Assembly: GCA_024650095.1 (NCBI GenBank)
Contig: JANKMV010000002.1
Coordinates: forward strand, 5,772-19,520
Direction of reading: 5' to 3'
DNA from: Bacillota bacterium
Lineage (GTDB): Bacteria > Bacillota > Dethiobacteria > Dethiobacterales > Dethiobacteraceae
Length of the DNA: 13,749 bases
Numbering within the stretch: the first letter of the stretch is position 1; each line of letters starts with the position of its first letter. Positions 1 to 6,804 of this stretch are shown here, one piece after another. The position numbers and the translations under genes are program-made. The notes below the pieces were generated by a model. The model did no database searches, was not told where the DNA came from, and saw nothing but the letters and a program-made list of their open reading frames with translations.

Positions 1-1129
1 TGCTCCGCCAGTGTGCGACCAAAATAGTGCGATCCACGGCCCGAGAAAGCTGTGAAAGGGCAATTACCGGGACATCGAGCTCTTTGGCTAATGCTTTTAG
101 AGAACGAGATATACCTGAAATCTCTTGTTGTCTATTCTCTGTACGATCACTACCACGCATTAACTGTAAATAGTCAATAAAGATCGCAGCTAAACCATGT
201 TCGGCTTTGAGCCTACGTGCCTTTGCGCGGACTTCCATCACAGAGATGGCGGCTGTATCGTCTATAAACAAAGGCGCTTCTGCCAGTGGTCCTGCTGCTC
301 GAGTTAATTTAGGATAATCATCATCTGAGAGAAATCCGCGCCGTAGCCGCTGTGCGTCAATGTTGGCTTGCGCACATAAAATTCGCTGTACAAGCTGTTC
401 TTTCGACATCTCCAGGGAAAATATTGCAACGGGTAACTTTTCGTTGACGGCTATATGTTGGGCCATGTTTAAAGCGAGTGTTGTTTTCCCCATACTAGGA
501 CGGGCAGCAATAATAACTAAATCGGCATTCTGCAGACCACAGGTGATGTTATCAAAATCGCTAAAGCCCGTAGGTACGCCGGTTACACCGCCTTTATTAC
601 CCCAGAGTTGATCAATGCGATCAAAAGCACCTTTAAGAATATCTTTCATATTTGCAAAGCCTTGGGGTGTTGAACGCTGAGAAATTTCAAAAATTGACTT
701 TTCCGCCTCGTCCATAATTTCATCCACTTCATCGTTTGCTTCGAAACAACGTGAAACAATGCGAGTGGCAGCGTTGATCATGGACCGCAACACGGCCTTT
801 TCTTGCACTATACGAGCATAGTAACCCACGTTGGCCGATGTGGGTACTACATTTGCCAACGTCGTTAGATAGGGAAGACCACCAATGGCCTCTAATTGGT
901 TCTTTTGACTCAGTTCCTCCGCTAAGGTAATTAAATCGACCGGCTCGCCCCGTTCGGACAAGGCGACCATAGAATCATAGACCTTTTGATGACCCTCTCG
1001 ATAAAAATCTATGGGCCGTAACAGCTCTGTAGATGCCACAATGGCATCACGGTCGATTAGCATCGATCCCAATACAGACTGCTCCGCTTCTAGATTTTGC
1101 GGGGGTATACGTTCCTTCATCCCGCTCAT
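1..1129 (-). CDS. dnaB: Replicative DNA helicase DnaB, partial (C-terminus off the left edge)
   Basis: DnaB is the hexameric helicase that unwinds DNA ahead of the fork. The 376 codons visible have no internal stop. The N-terminal domain begins MSGMKERIPPQNLEAEQSVL. Walker A (RPSMGKTT) is at about residues 210-217, Walker B (IFIDYLQL) at about 316-323, and the conserved PVIALSQLSRAV at about 354-365. The ATG at 1129 follows GAGGTG at good spacing; a second Met is three codons in. It starts 21 bp after lonC ends and is probably co-transcribed with rplI and lonC. Oddity: after SRAVD the reading frame gives RTILVAHWRS, where the family normally has a charged stretch leading to SDLRESG. This could be a sequence error, a chimeric contig end or real divergence. 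The identity is certain; the last ten residues are not. Confidence 0.96.
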   Translation of the reverse strand, partial: MSGMKERIPPQNLEAEQSVLGSMLIDRDAIVASTELLRPIDFYREGHQKVYDSMVALSERGEPVDLITLAEELSQKNQLEAIGGLPYLTTLANVVPTSANVGYYARIVQEKAVLRSMINAATRIVSRCFEANDEVDEIMDEAEKSIFEISQRSTPQGFANMKDILKGAFDRIDQLWGNKGGVTGVPTGFSDFDNITCGLQNADLVIIAARPSMGKTTLALNMAQHIAVNEKLPVAIFSLEMSKEQLVQRILCAQANIDAQRLRRGFLSDDDYPKLTRAAGPLAEAPLFIDDTAAISVMEVRAKARRLKAEHGLAAIFIDYLQLMRGSDRTENRQQEISGISRSLKALAKELDVPVIALSQLSRAVDRTILVAHWRS

Positions 1130-1150
1130 ATGGACACCTCTTTCAGTACC

Positions 1151-3064
1151 TTATCTGGCGTATATCTCTTTTTCTTGCCCTTTAAAAAACCATGGTAGCG
1201 CCTCATCTACATTTTGCACGGCGATGACCTGCATACCAGGCAAATTAGGTATATCTTCTTTATTTTCCTGTGGCACTAGCACCGTATTTAATCCTGCCCG
1301 CCGAGCGCCATACAACTTTTCTGGAATACCACCGACGGGACGTACTTGTCCTTGCAATGATATTTCACCTGTGACGGCCACCTGCTGCGAAATGGGCCAC
1401 CCTTTTATGGCGCTAAGCAGGGCCATCACTACGGCTAAACCCGCAGAAGGCCCGTCAATTTGCCCGCCCCCAATGACATTAACATGTAAATCATAGTTCT
1501 GCAGATCTTCCCCAGTTAAACGTCGAATCACCGCAGCCGCATTAAAAACAGAATCGCGTGCCATACTGCCTGCGGTTTCATTAAATCGAATAATACCTTT
1601 TCCTGCTTGTCCAGCAGGAAATGCCACCGCTTCAATTTCCAGAACACTCCCTAGGAATCCACTAACTCCTAACCCATGCGTTTTACCCACAAGTTCAAGG
1701 GCGGTATTATGCTTTAGTGCATTGGAGCTATAACGACCTGCCCGTAATGTCGTTTGCACAATTTCTTTCGTTATGACGACTTCTTCTTCATCCTGTTGCC
1801 GATAGAGTGCGAGACCAAAGGCATCGGAGAGCAAATTAACCGCTTGCCGTCCCTCTGAAGTATGGTCGGCAATTACTGCTGCCACATCACTATCGAGCGT
1901 TACCCTTAATTTGACGGCAGCATCATCCACGATTTTTTTCACATCCGTTGGCGTCAGTGGTTCAAAAAAAACAGCTGTACAACGAGACCGTAGCGCCGGA
2001 TTAATGTCTTGTGGAGAACAGGTTGTTGCGCCAATTAAAATAAAGTCTGCCGGTGCGCCCTCTTCAAAAAGTTGACGAATATATTTGGGCACATTTTTAT
2101 CCGAGGGGTCGTAATATGCTGAATCAAACTGCACCTTTTTATCTTCTAATACTTTTAGTAATTTGCTTTGCAGGTGGAGATCCATTTCCCCGATTTCATC
2201 AATAAATAAGATGCCACTGTGTGCTTCCGAAACTAAACCCGGTTTCGGCTCTGGCACACCACCATCCACCAAATCACGCTTTGCTCCTTGGTAAATAGGA
2301 TCATGAACGGAGCCTAACAAGGGATTGGTTGTTTCCCGTGGATCCCAGCGTAGCGTTGTCCCATCCACTTCGACAAAGGGAGCATCCGTCATAAATGCAC
2401 TTTGGGGTAATGCTTTAGCTACTTCAAGTGCCAAACGGGCAGCGGTTGTTTTACCCACACCCGGCGGTCCATAGATGATTAGGTGCTGGGGATAGGGTGA
2501 TGCTAATTTTGCCATGAGGGCAGTGACTGCCGCATCCTGTCCCACAATTTCCGTTAATGCTTGCGGGCGCAGAATCTCCATGGCTGTTCGATTCAATTTT
2601 CTATGTTTCATTTTCTCTAGCTCGGCAAACTTCTTCAGTGTTTGTGGGTTTTCTGGGCCACCTTGCTCTTTGAGCAGTTGCCGCTTTACCTCTTGCAGAT
2701 ACTCTTCTTGCTTTTCCTGCATCTTCTCTACAACTTTTCTTTCTATGGCTTCTTCCACTGTAGTACGAGCCATTTGGTCTGCTAATTCTTCATAGATGTC
2801 TTGTAGTATTTGTGGAATATTCTCTGCGGTCGGCACAGAAGAGAGCGCAGGGTTTTCAAATATGACCCGCTGTAGACCCAAGACACGCTCTTCTGATTTT
2901 CGTGAGCGTAAGAGAGATAGTGCTTCTAATTTACCCGCTTTAAGAATTAACTTATCAGCACCGATCATGTTGGAAATTTGAGCGTAAAGAGCATTGATTT
3001 CCCTTTTAATTTGTTCTTGTTCGTCCATGTTGTGCGTTGTTCTTGCTGTCAGTGACTTTTTCAT
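1151..3064 (-). CDS. lonC: Lon-family ATP-dependent protease, LonC type
   Basis: This 637-residue protein has the layout of the spore-former LonC family, which differs from classical Lon in its N-terminus. Residues 15-170 are helical and charged. The AAA+ module follows, with Walker A GPPGVGKT (199-206), Walker B ILFIDE (285-290), a sensor-1-like IGATT (344-348) and arginines near 359-361. The C-terminal Lon protease domain has the catalytic Ser540 in DGPSAGLA and Lys583 in PEKLYGA, so both ATPase and Ser-Lys dyad look intact. AGGAG lies six bases before the ATG at 3064. It starts 9 bp after rplI ends and is followed by dnaB. Family members are found mostly in endospore formers; the substrate is unknown. 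I am confident of the family and less so of ATP-dependence, because some LonC proteins have lost it. Confidence 0.93.
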   Translation of the reverse strand: MKKSLTARTTHNMDEQEQIKREINALYAQISNMIGADKLILKAGKLEALSLLRSRKSEERVLGLQRVIFENPALSSVPTAENIPQILQDIYEELADQMARTTVEEAIERKVVEKMQEKQEEYLQEVKRQLLKEQGGPENPQTLKKFAELEKMKHRKLNRTAMEILRPQALTEIVGQDAAVTALMAKLASPYPQHLIIYGPPGVGKTTAARLALEVAKALPQSAFMTDAPFVEVDGTTLRWDPRETTNPLLGSVHDPIYQGAKRDLVDGGVPEPKPGLVSEAHSGILFIDEIGEMDLHLQSKLLKVLEDKKVQFDSAYYDPSDKNVPKYIRQLFEEGAPADFILIGATTCSPQDINPALRSRCTAVFFEPLTPTDVKKIVDDAAVKLRVTLDSDVAAVIADHTSEGRQAVNLLSDAFGLALYRQQDEEEVVITKEIVQTTLRAGRYSSNALKHNTALELVGKTHGLGVSGFLGSVLEIEAVAFPAGQAGKGIIRFNETAGSMARDSVFNAAAVIRRLTGEDLQNYDLHVNVIGGGQIDGPSAGLAVVMALLSAIKGWPISQQVAVTGEISLQGQVRPVGGIPEKLYGARRAGLNTVLVPQENKEDIPNLPGMQVIAVQNVDEALPWFFKGQEKEIYAR

Positions 3065-3073
3065 AGTTGACTC

Positions 3074-3520
3074 CTAATTTTCTGAAGTAACGATCAGTGC
3101 CAAATTTGCATCCACATCCGGATGCAATTTAACTCGGAAAGGGTACGTCCCCACACTTTTGATGGGCTCAGATAAGTCAATTTTTCTCTTATCCACAGTA
3201 ACGCCCTTTTTCTTTAAGGCGAGGGCAAGATCAGCGGTAGTCACAGACCCAAATAAGCGACCATTCTCCCCCACACGCATGGCAATCTCGACTGTCATAC
3301 CCTCTAGTTTTGCAGCCTTCTTTTGTGCTTCCTGCAAAACTTTAGCTTTTTTATCTGCTTGCAGTTTTTCCTGCTTATGAAGTTGCTTTAAGTGACCTCC
3401 CGTTGCTTCCACGGCGAGTTCTCGCGGGAAAAGAAAATTACGTGCGTATCCTTCCGCAACTTCTTTGACCTCACCCTTAGTACCGAAGTTTTTCACATCC
3501 TGCAGTAGAATGACTTTCAA
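3074..3520 (-). CDS. rplI: 50S ribosomal protein L9 (TTG start)
   Basis: L9 binds 23S rRNA near the L1 stalk and stretches out from the 50S subunit. The protein reads [12 protein letters not shown] at its N-terminus, has a [17 protein letters not shown] segment, a long lysine-rich central helix (about 41-75) and a C-terminal domain with RLFGSVT. I place the start at the TTG at 3520: AAGGAGGG lies six bases before it, the product is 148 residues (normal for L9), and the family begins exactly at this point. A longer frame from an ATG at 3571 would put the ribosome binding site inside the coding region and add 17 residues foreign to L9. It leads an rplI-lonC-dnaB unit, 9 bp before lonC, with a candidate promoter and dyad upstream. 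Confidence 0.96.
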   Translation of the reverse strand: MKVILLQDVKNFGTKGEVKEVAEGYARNFLFPRELAVEATGGHLKQLHKQEKLQADKKAKVLQEAQKKAAKLEGMTVEIAMRVGENGRLFGSVTTADLALALKKKGVTVDKRKIDLSEPIKSVGTYPFRVKLHPDVDANLALIVTSEN

Positions 3521-3553
3521 AACAATCCCTCCTTCAGGAAAGCGTTCACCTTT

Positions 3554-3583
3554 ATTAAAGATAACAAACAATGATATTGTCTA
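3554..3583 (-). promoter_or_regulatory. Candidate sigma-A promoter for rplI-lonC-dnaB
   Basis: On the minus strand TAGACA (3583-3578) and TTTAAT (3559-3554) are separated by 18 bp and each match the vegetative consensus at 5 of 6 positions. The expected start point leaves a short leader before the TTG codon of rplI. The -35 overlaps one arm of a perfect 10-bp inverted repeat. Read from sequence only. Confidence 0.45.
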
Positions 3584-3609
3584 TTTTTCTGCAATACAGA
3601 GACAATATC
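3573..3609. repeat. 10-bp perfect inverted repeat upstream of rplI
   Basis: GATATTGTCT (3573-3582) and AGACAATATC (3600-3609) are exact reverse complements separated by 17 bp. One arm overlaps the -35 hexamer of the candidate rplI promoter and the other lies just upstream, which suits an operator or activator site. It could also fold as RNA in a longer transcript, but it is AT-rich and not followed by a T tract, so it is not a terminator. The protein that would bind it is unknown. Confidence 0.5.
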
Positions 3610-3652
3610 CTGCCGCTTACCATTGACTTTACCCTGCTAATTTTTCCGACTG

Positions 3653-3681
3653 TTGACATAATGAAAGAGAGTGTACATATT
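3653..3681 (+). promoter_or_regulatory. Candidate plus-strand promoter in the rpsR-rplI gap
   Basis: A consensus TTGACA (3653-3658) is followed after 17 bp by CATATT (3676-3681), a 4-of-6 match to the -10 element. It points toward the rpsR terminator, away from rplI, and no plus-strand gene follows. It may drive a short antisense or small RNA, or be a chance match. Confidence 0.3.
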
Positions 3682-3768
3682 CTGGTTATCCAGTAGCCAT
3701 CCTGGGCATGGAAACGTTATTAATTTTCTACCCGTGTAGGCAAGGTGTACCCTTTTTATCCCAGTGAA

Positions 3769-3793
3769 AAAGAAGCGCCCGCTAGCGGGCGCC
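3769..3793 (-). terminator. Rho-independent terminator after rpsR
   Basis: The 18-bp perfect palindrome GCGCCCGCTAGCGGGCGC (3775-3792) is followed on the minus strand by CTTCTTTTT. It begins 23 bp after the rpsR stop codon and should end the rpsF-ssb-rpsR transcript. The other side is moderately T-rich, so it may also work on the plus strand. Confidence 0.85.
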
Positions 3794-3815
3794 TACTTAC
3801 TTCTTTAGCTTATCT

Positions 3816-4046
3816 TTATTCAGCCGTATAGGGGAGCAATGCAATATTGCGAGCCCTTTTAATGGCTACAGTTAGCTGTCGCTGGTGTTTAGCACAGTTA
3901 CCAGATATACGGCGTGGGAGAATTTTTGCCCGTTCCGTAACATAACGTGCCAGCTTATTCGTTGCTTTATAGTCAATATCCGTGACTTTATCAACACAGA
4001 AATTACAAACTTTACGTCTGCCCTTGCGACCTCGTTCTTTGCGCAT
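3816..4046 (-). CDS. rpsR: 30S ribosomal protein S18
   Basis: S18 sits on the 30S platform and pairs with S6. The 76-residue protein starts [17 protein letters not shown] and contains the conserved [18 protein letters not shown] and the typical LLPYT end. CNFC and the later NCAKH give the cysteine-containing, probably zinc-binding form of S18. I chose the ATG at 4046 because GAGGAGG lies seven bases upstream and the family starts here; a longer frame from 4088 would add 14 residues across the ribosome binding site. It is the last gene of rpsF-ssb-rpsR, 64 bp after ssb and followed by a terminator. Confidence 0.97.
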   Translation of the reverse strand: MRKERGRKGRRKVCNFCVDKVTDIDYKATNKLARYVTERAKILPRRISGNCAKHQRQLTVAIKRARNIALLPYTAE

Positions 4047-4110
4047 CAATAAACCTCCTCTGGCGGATGCCATACTCTCCGTAATCAACTACGGATGTGG
4101 CTATCGCAAT

Positions 4111-4509
4111 TTAAAAGGGAACATCATCATCGCCGATCATGGAGTCATCAAAAGACGGTGATTCTTCCGTAGAATTAGTAGAACGCTTGTCCCGACTTTC
4201 CAAAAATTGGACACTGTCTGCCACGACCTCCGACGCTACACGGCGTTGGCCTTCCTTATCTTCATATGAACGGACTTGCAAGCGCCCTTCTACGGCGACT
4301 AAGCTTCCCTTACCTAGGTATTTAGCACAGTTTTCTGCCTGATTTCGCCACGTGACGATGGGAATGAAATCAGCTTCGCGTTTTTCTCCCTGACTAAAAC
4401 GTCGGTTGACCGCCAATGTAAATGAAGCTACAGGTACCCCGTTCGCAGATGTATAGCGTAATTCAGGATCCCGAGTTAAACGGCCGATCAGTACAATACG
4501 GTTAAGCAT
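4111..4509 (-). CDS. ssb: Single-stranded DNA-binding protein
   Basis: SSB coats single-stranded DNA at the fork and recruits partners through its acidic tip. The OB fold spans about residues 1-104 ([20 protein letters not shown], then [31 protein letters not shown] in two conserved blocks). A short serine-rich linker follows, then DDDVPF, the conserved C-terminal peptide. At 132 residues it is shorter than Bacillus SsbA (about 170), and the loss is in the linker. It lies between rpsF and rpsR, 18 bp after rpsF, as in most Firmicutes. Its Shine-Dalgarno sequence (GGTGGTGA) is weaker than those of its neighbours. Confidence 0.97.
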   Translation of the reverse strand: MLNRIVLIGRLTRDPELRYTSANGVPVASFTLAVNRRFSQGEKREADFIPIVTWRNQAENCAKYLGKGSLVAVEGRLQVRSYEDKEGQRRVASEVVADSVQFLESRDKRSTNSTEESPSFDDSMIGDDDVPF

Positions 4510-4527
4510 TCTTATTCACCACCCTAA

Positions 4528-4818
4528 TTATTCTTGCTCTTTGACAATGAGATAACGAATGACATCGTCGGAAATTTTAAAGATCCGTTCTAATTCATCG
4601 GTTACATTGGCTGCACCGGTATAGTTAAAGAGCACATAATACCCTTCACGGAACTTTTTCCTAATCTCATAGGCCAGCTTACGGCGACCCATGCGATTTA
4701 CATTGGTTACTTCACCGCCTTCGGCTTCTATAATTCCTTTGAACTTCTCCACCAGAGACGTATATGTGTCTTCTTCTAGCTCAGGTTGTAAAATAAACAT
4801 GGTTTCATATTTTGTCAT
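4528..4818 (-). CDS. rpsF: 30S ribosomal protein S6
   Basis: S6 binds S18 on the 30S platform, and the pair can regulate the rpsF operon through its leader in many bacteria. The 96-residue product begins MTKYETMFILQPELEED and has the conserved NRMGRRKLAYEIRKKFREGYYVL block (about 41-63) and ends DVIRYLIVKEQE. A very strong GGAGGAGGTGA lies about seven bases before the ATG at 4818. It heads the rpsF-ssb-rpsR operon, with a good promoter at 4887-4915 and a foldable leader. Length and sequence are typical of the family. Confidence 0.97.
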   Translation of the reverse strand: MTKYETMFILQPELEEDTYTSLVEKFKGIIEAEGGEVTNVNRMGRRKLAYEIRKKFREGYYVLFNYTGAANVTDELERIFKISDDVIRYLIVKEQE

Positions 4819-4834
4819 GGCCTATTCACCTCCT

Positions 4835-4873
4835 CCCTATGGACTGTGGCCCTCGTGCAAACCGAGAGCAGGG
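4835..4873 (-). promoter_or_regulatory. Foldable rpsF leader, possible S6:S18 autoregulatory hairpin
   Basis: In the rpsF leader RNA, CTCTCG pairs with CGAGGG (4868-4863 with 4855-4850) around a 7-nt loop. An outer CCCT/AGGG helix (4873-4870 with 4838-4835) abuts the Shine-Dalgarno sequence. Such a fold could control ribosome access. I do not see the CCG-containing bulge of described S6:S18 leaders, so the assignment is tentative. Confidence 0.35.
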
Positions 4874-4886
4874 AAGTACATCGTAT

Positions 4887-4915
4887 ATATTACCATACTA
4901 CACGTATTTTTACAA
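4887..4915 (-). promoter_or_regulatory. Promoter of the rpsF-ssb-rpsR operon
   Basis: On the minus strand TTGTAA (4915-4910) is followed after 17 bp by TAATAT (4892-4887), preceded by TGG as an extended -10. It leaves a leader of about 60 nt before rpsF. Optimal spacing and position make this the clearest vegetative promoter in the window. Confidence 0.6.
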
Positions 4916-4928
4916 GGTTTCACTAAAA

Positions 4929-5105
4929 CTAGAGGCGCTCCCGCACACTCTTTTCAAATTTGGCACGGGGGACCATAATACTGCGCTCACAGTTATTACA
5001 CTTAATGCGAAAATCCATACCAATACGGATAATGGTCCACACATCACCCCCACATGGATGCGATTTTTTCATACGCACCTCGTCGCCAACCGCAAAATCA
5101 GCCAC
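4929..5105 (-). CDS. DUF951 family small protein
   Basis: This protein of about 58 residues matches the DUF951 family (relatives of Bacillus YyzM): FAVGDEVRMKKSHPCGGDVW, then RIGMDFRIKCNNCERSIMVPRAKFEK. The HPCG and CNNC cysteines suggest a small zinc-ribbon-like fold; the function is unknown. It overlaps the end of mscS and is probably co-translated with it. I prefer the GTG at 5105: AAGGAGG lies nine bases upstream, and it leaves six residues before the conserved glycine, as in relatives. An ATG at 5111 is possible but only three bases from the Shine-Dalgarno core. The family usually lies near rpsF in Firmicutes, as here. Confidence 0.88.
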   Translation of the reverse strand: MADFAVGDEVRMKKSHPCGGDVWTIIRIGMDFRIKCNNCERSIMVPRAKFEKSVRERL

Positions 5106-6015
5106 GATCATTATCCTCCTTATCATTGCCCCTGTTAAAATAAACTCTCCGGGGATAAGGGATCTCTATATCCAGTTCGTCAAACCTATTCTTAATGGCC
5201 CTTCTGATGTTTCTTTCCACTTTCCATTGTGCCATTGACACCGTCATGGCTACAATACGAATAACAATGGCCGAATCAGCAAGAGCCATAATACCTAATA
5301 CGGTCGGACCTTCCACCACATCTGGATCTGTAGTGGCATAATCAGAGACTATCTCTTCTAAAACAGCAAGTACATGCTCCACATCCTCTTCATACGCAAC
5401 GCCCACTTCTACGAGGGCCCGCATATGGCCACGGCTCCAGTTTGTCACAGTTTCAATTAGGCCGTTTGGTAGAATGTAGATTTCTCCGTCAAAACCGCGA
5501 ATACTTGTGGTGCGTAAGCCGATCTCCTCCACAATACCACTATTACCCAATGCCGTAATATAATCACCCACCGAAAACTGATCTTCTAAGATAATAAAAA
5601 AACCAGAGATAACATCTCGCACCAAGTTCTGCGCACCAAAACCGACAGCCAGTCCCACAACGCCTGCTCCGGCTAAAATCGGCCCGATTTCAATATCTAA
5701 ATTACTTAAGAGTAGGAGAGCAGTAAAGGCATAGACTGCATAACGCCACACGGATAGCATTAAAATGCGGAGTGTTTGTGCTTTACCCTCAGGGAGCAGG
5801 GACGGTTTTTCTGATGAATTGGTGAGAATGCGTTGGATCAGTGAATGACCAAAACGCAAAGCAAGGCGGGCGAGCAAGATAATTAAAATACTTTTAAATA
5901 TACGTGATCCCCAGACTAAAGTAAGGTCCATCAAAAAATCTTCGATCGCTGCCTGGGAAATATTCAGCTGTGATAATGCCTGTAACATACCATCACCCTG
6001 CTTTGCGAAAAACAT
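5098..6015 (-). CDS. mscS: Small MscS-type mechanosensitive channel
   Basis: MscS channels open under membrane tension and release solutes on hypo-osmotic shock. The 305-residue protein has hydrophobic segments at about 33-54 and 84-106 and the pore helix at 110-130. The pore helix carries the glycine/alanine pattern GAGVVGLAVGFGAQNLV and is followed by RDVISGFFIILEDQFSVGDYI, hallmark MscS sequence. A cytoplasmic beta domain (about 150-195, with LPNGLIETVTNWS) and a C-terminal alpha/beta domain follow. The ATG overlaps the adk stop as TAATG, with no strong Shine-Dalgarno sequence, so translational coupling is likely; a second Met ten codons in is an alternative. Its 3' end overlaps the DUF951 gene. 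It is close in size to the single-core Firmicute type (YkuT-like). Confidence 0.94.
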   Translation of the reverse strand: MFFAKQGDGMLQALSQLNISQAAIEDFLMDLTLVWGSRIFKSILIILLARLALRFGHSLIQRILTNSSEKPSLLPEGKAQTLRILMLSVWRYAVYAFTALLLLSNLDIEIGPILAGAGVVGLAVGFGAQNLVRDVISGFFIILEDQFSVGDYITALGNSGIVEEIGLRTTSIRGFDGEIYILPNGLIETVTNWSRGHMRALVEVGVAYEEDVEHVLAVLEEIVSDYATTDPDVVEGPTVLGIMALADSAIVIRIVAMTVSMAQWKVERNIRRAIKNRFDELDIEIPYPRRVYFNRGNDKEDNDRG

Positions 6016-6665
6016 TAATGCTGTCGATCCAAAATAGAAGTGATTTCAGCAAACACTTCCTCAATTTCTCTTGAACCATCCACTGTGTATAAAATATCTT
6101 TGGCACCATAATAAGCAATAAGGGGTGCTGTCTGTTGACGGTAGACCTCCAAGCGCTGCTTCACGGTCTCCACCGTGTCATCGGTACGCTGATAGAGCTC
6201 CCCTCCACATTTATCACAGACACTTCTGACGGTGGGCGGATTAAATTTTACATGGTACGTGGTTGCACAGCCACGGCATACGCGTCGTCCCGTCAAACGA
6301 TCAATTAATTCATCTTCCACCACATCCACATTTACAACGCCCGTCAAAGGTGTATCCATAGCTTGTAAGGAGGCATCTAACGCCTCCGCCTGTGCCAACG
6401 TACGCGGAAAGCCATCCAAGAGATAGCCGTTTTTTGTATCCGGATGAGTAAGTCTGTCTTGTACAATGCCAACGACTACTTCATCAGGAACGAGTTTACC
6501 TTGATCCATATACTCCTTCGCTCGTAATCCTAGCTCTGTACCCTCCTTGATGGCAGCACGAAAGATGTCACCCGTGGAAATATGAGGAATATTATATTTT
6601 ATGACCAAACGTTCTCCTTGTGTCCCTTTCCCGGCTCCGGGAGGGCCCAATAAGATTATGCGCAT
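6015..6665 (-). CDS. adk: Adenylate kinase, zinc-binding LID type
   Basis: Adenylate kinase interconverts ATP plus AMP and two ADP in the cytoplasm. The 216-residue product has the P-loop GPPGAGKG (7-14), the AMP-site ISTGDIFR (29-36), DGFPRT (84-89) and a long-form LID. Four cysteines at about 130, 133, 150 and 153 (CRGC and CDKC) form the zinc site usual in Gram-positive enzymes. I chose the ATG at 6665 because AGGTGG lies six bases upstream and MRIILLGPP is the normal start; a GTG at 6683 would place the ribosome binding site inside the gene. It overlaps mscS by one base. Location is odd: in most Firmicutes adk lies with secY and map in the ribosomal protein cluster. This may be a second copy. 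Confidence 0.95.
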   Translation of the reverse strand: MRIILLGPPGAGKGTQGERLVIKYNIPHISTGDIFRAAIKEGTELGLRAKEYMDQGKLVPDEVVVGIVQDRLTHPDTKNGYLLDGFPRTLAQAEALDASLQAMDTPLTGVVNVDVVEDELIDRLTGRRVCRGCATTYHVKFNPPTVRSVCDKCGGELYQRTDDTVETVKQRLEVYRQQTAPLIAYYGAKDILYTVDGSREIEEVFAEITSILDRQH

Positions 6666-6702
6666 AATTAACCACCTTTTCACAGTATTTCGACCTAACT
6701 AT

Positions 6703-6732
6703 ATTCTATCCCCTCAGCGGGAAGTCCTGCAA
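6703..6732 (-). promoter_or_regulatory. Candidate promoter for adk-mscS-DUF951
   Basis: On the minus strand TAGAAT (6708-6703) is a 5-of-6 match to the -10 element, with TTGCAG (6732-6727) 18 bp upstream as a weak -35. It lies about 40 bp before the adk start in the 139-bp gap after cvpA. No convincing terminator is seen after cvpA, so adk may also receive read-through. Confidence 0.35.
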
Positions 6733-6804
6733 CAATGAGGCAATAAAAGTGTATACTTTGCTATAATCTTCGCAAACACGCTTCTTTTAAGCTTAACGCT
6801 GTGT

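Noticed and set aside
1..36. An intein insertion as the cause of the DnaB divergence
   Set aside because: The residue after the break is arginine, not the Cys or Ser needed at an intein start, and too little sequence is visible to support one.
1011..1496. Plus-strand open frame of 161 codons opposite lonC and dnaB
   Set aside because: It is antisense to strongly conserved coding sequence, has no ribosome binding site and gives a low-complexity serine/cysteine-rich product.
6627..6645. TTTCCCGG half-site in adk as a Noc site
   Set aside because: Only one half is present; it sits on the conserved P-loop codons.
6759..6767. TGCTATAAT, an extended -10 on the plus strand in the cvpA-adk gap
   Set aside because: No matching -35 and no plus-strand gene follow; in an AT-rich gap this is probably chance.
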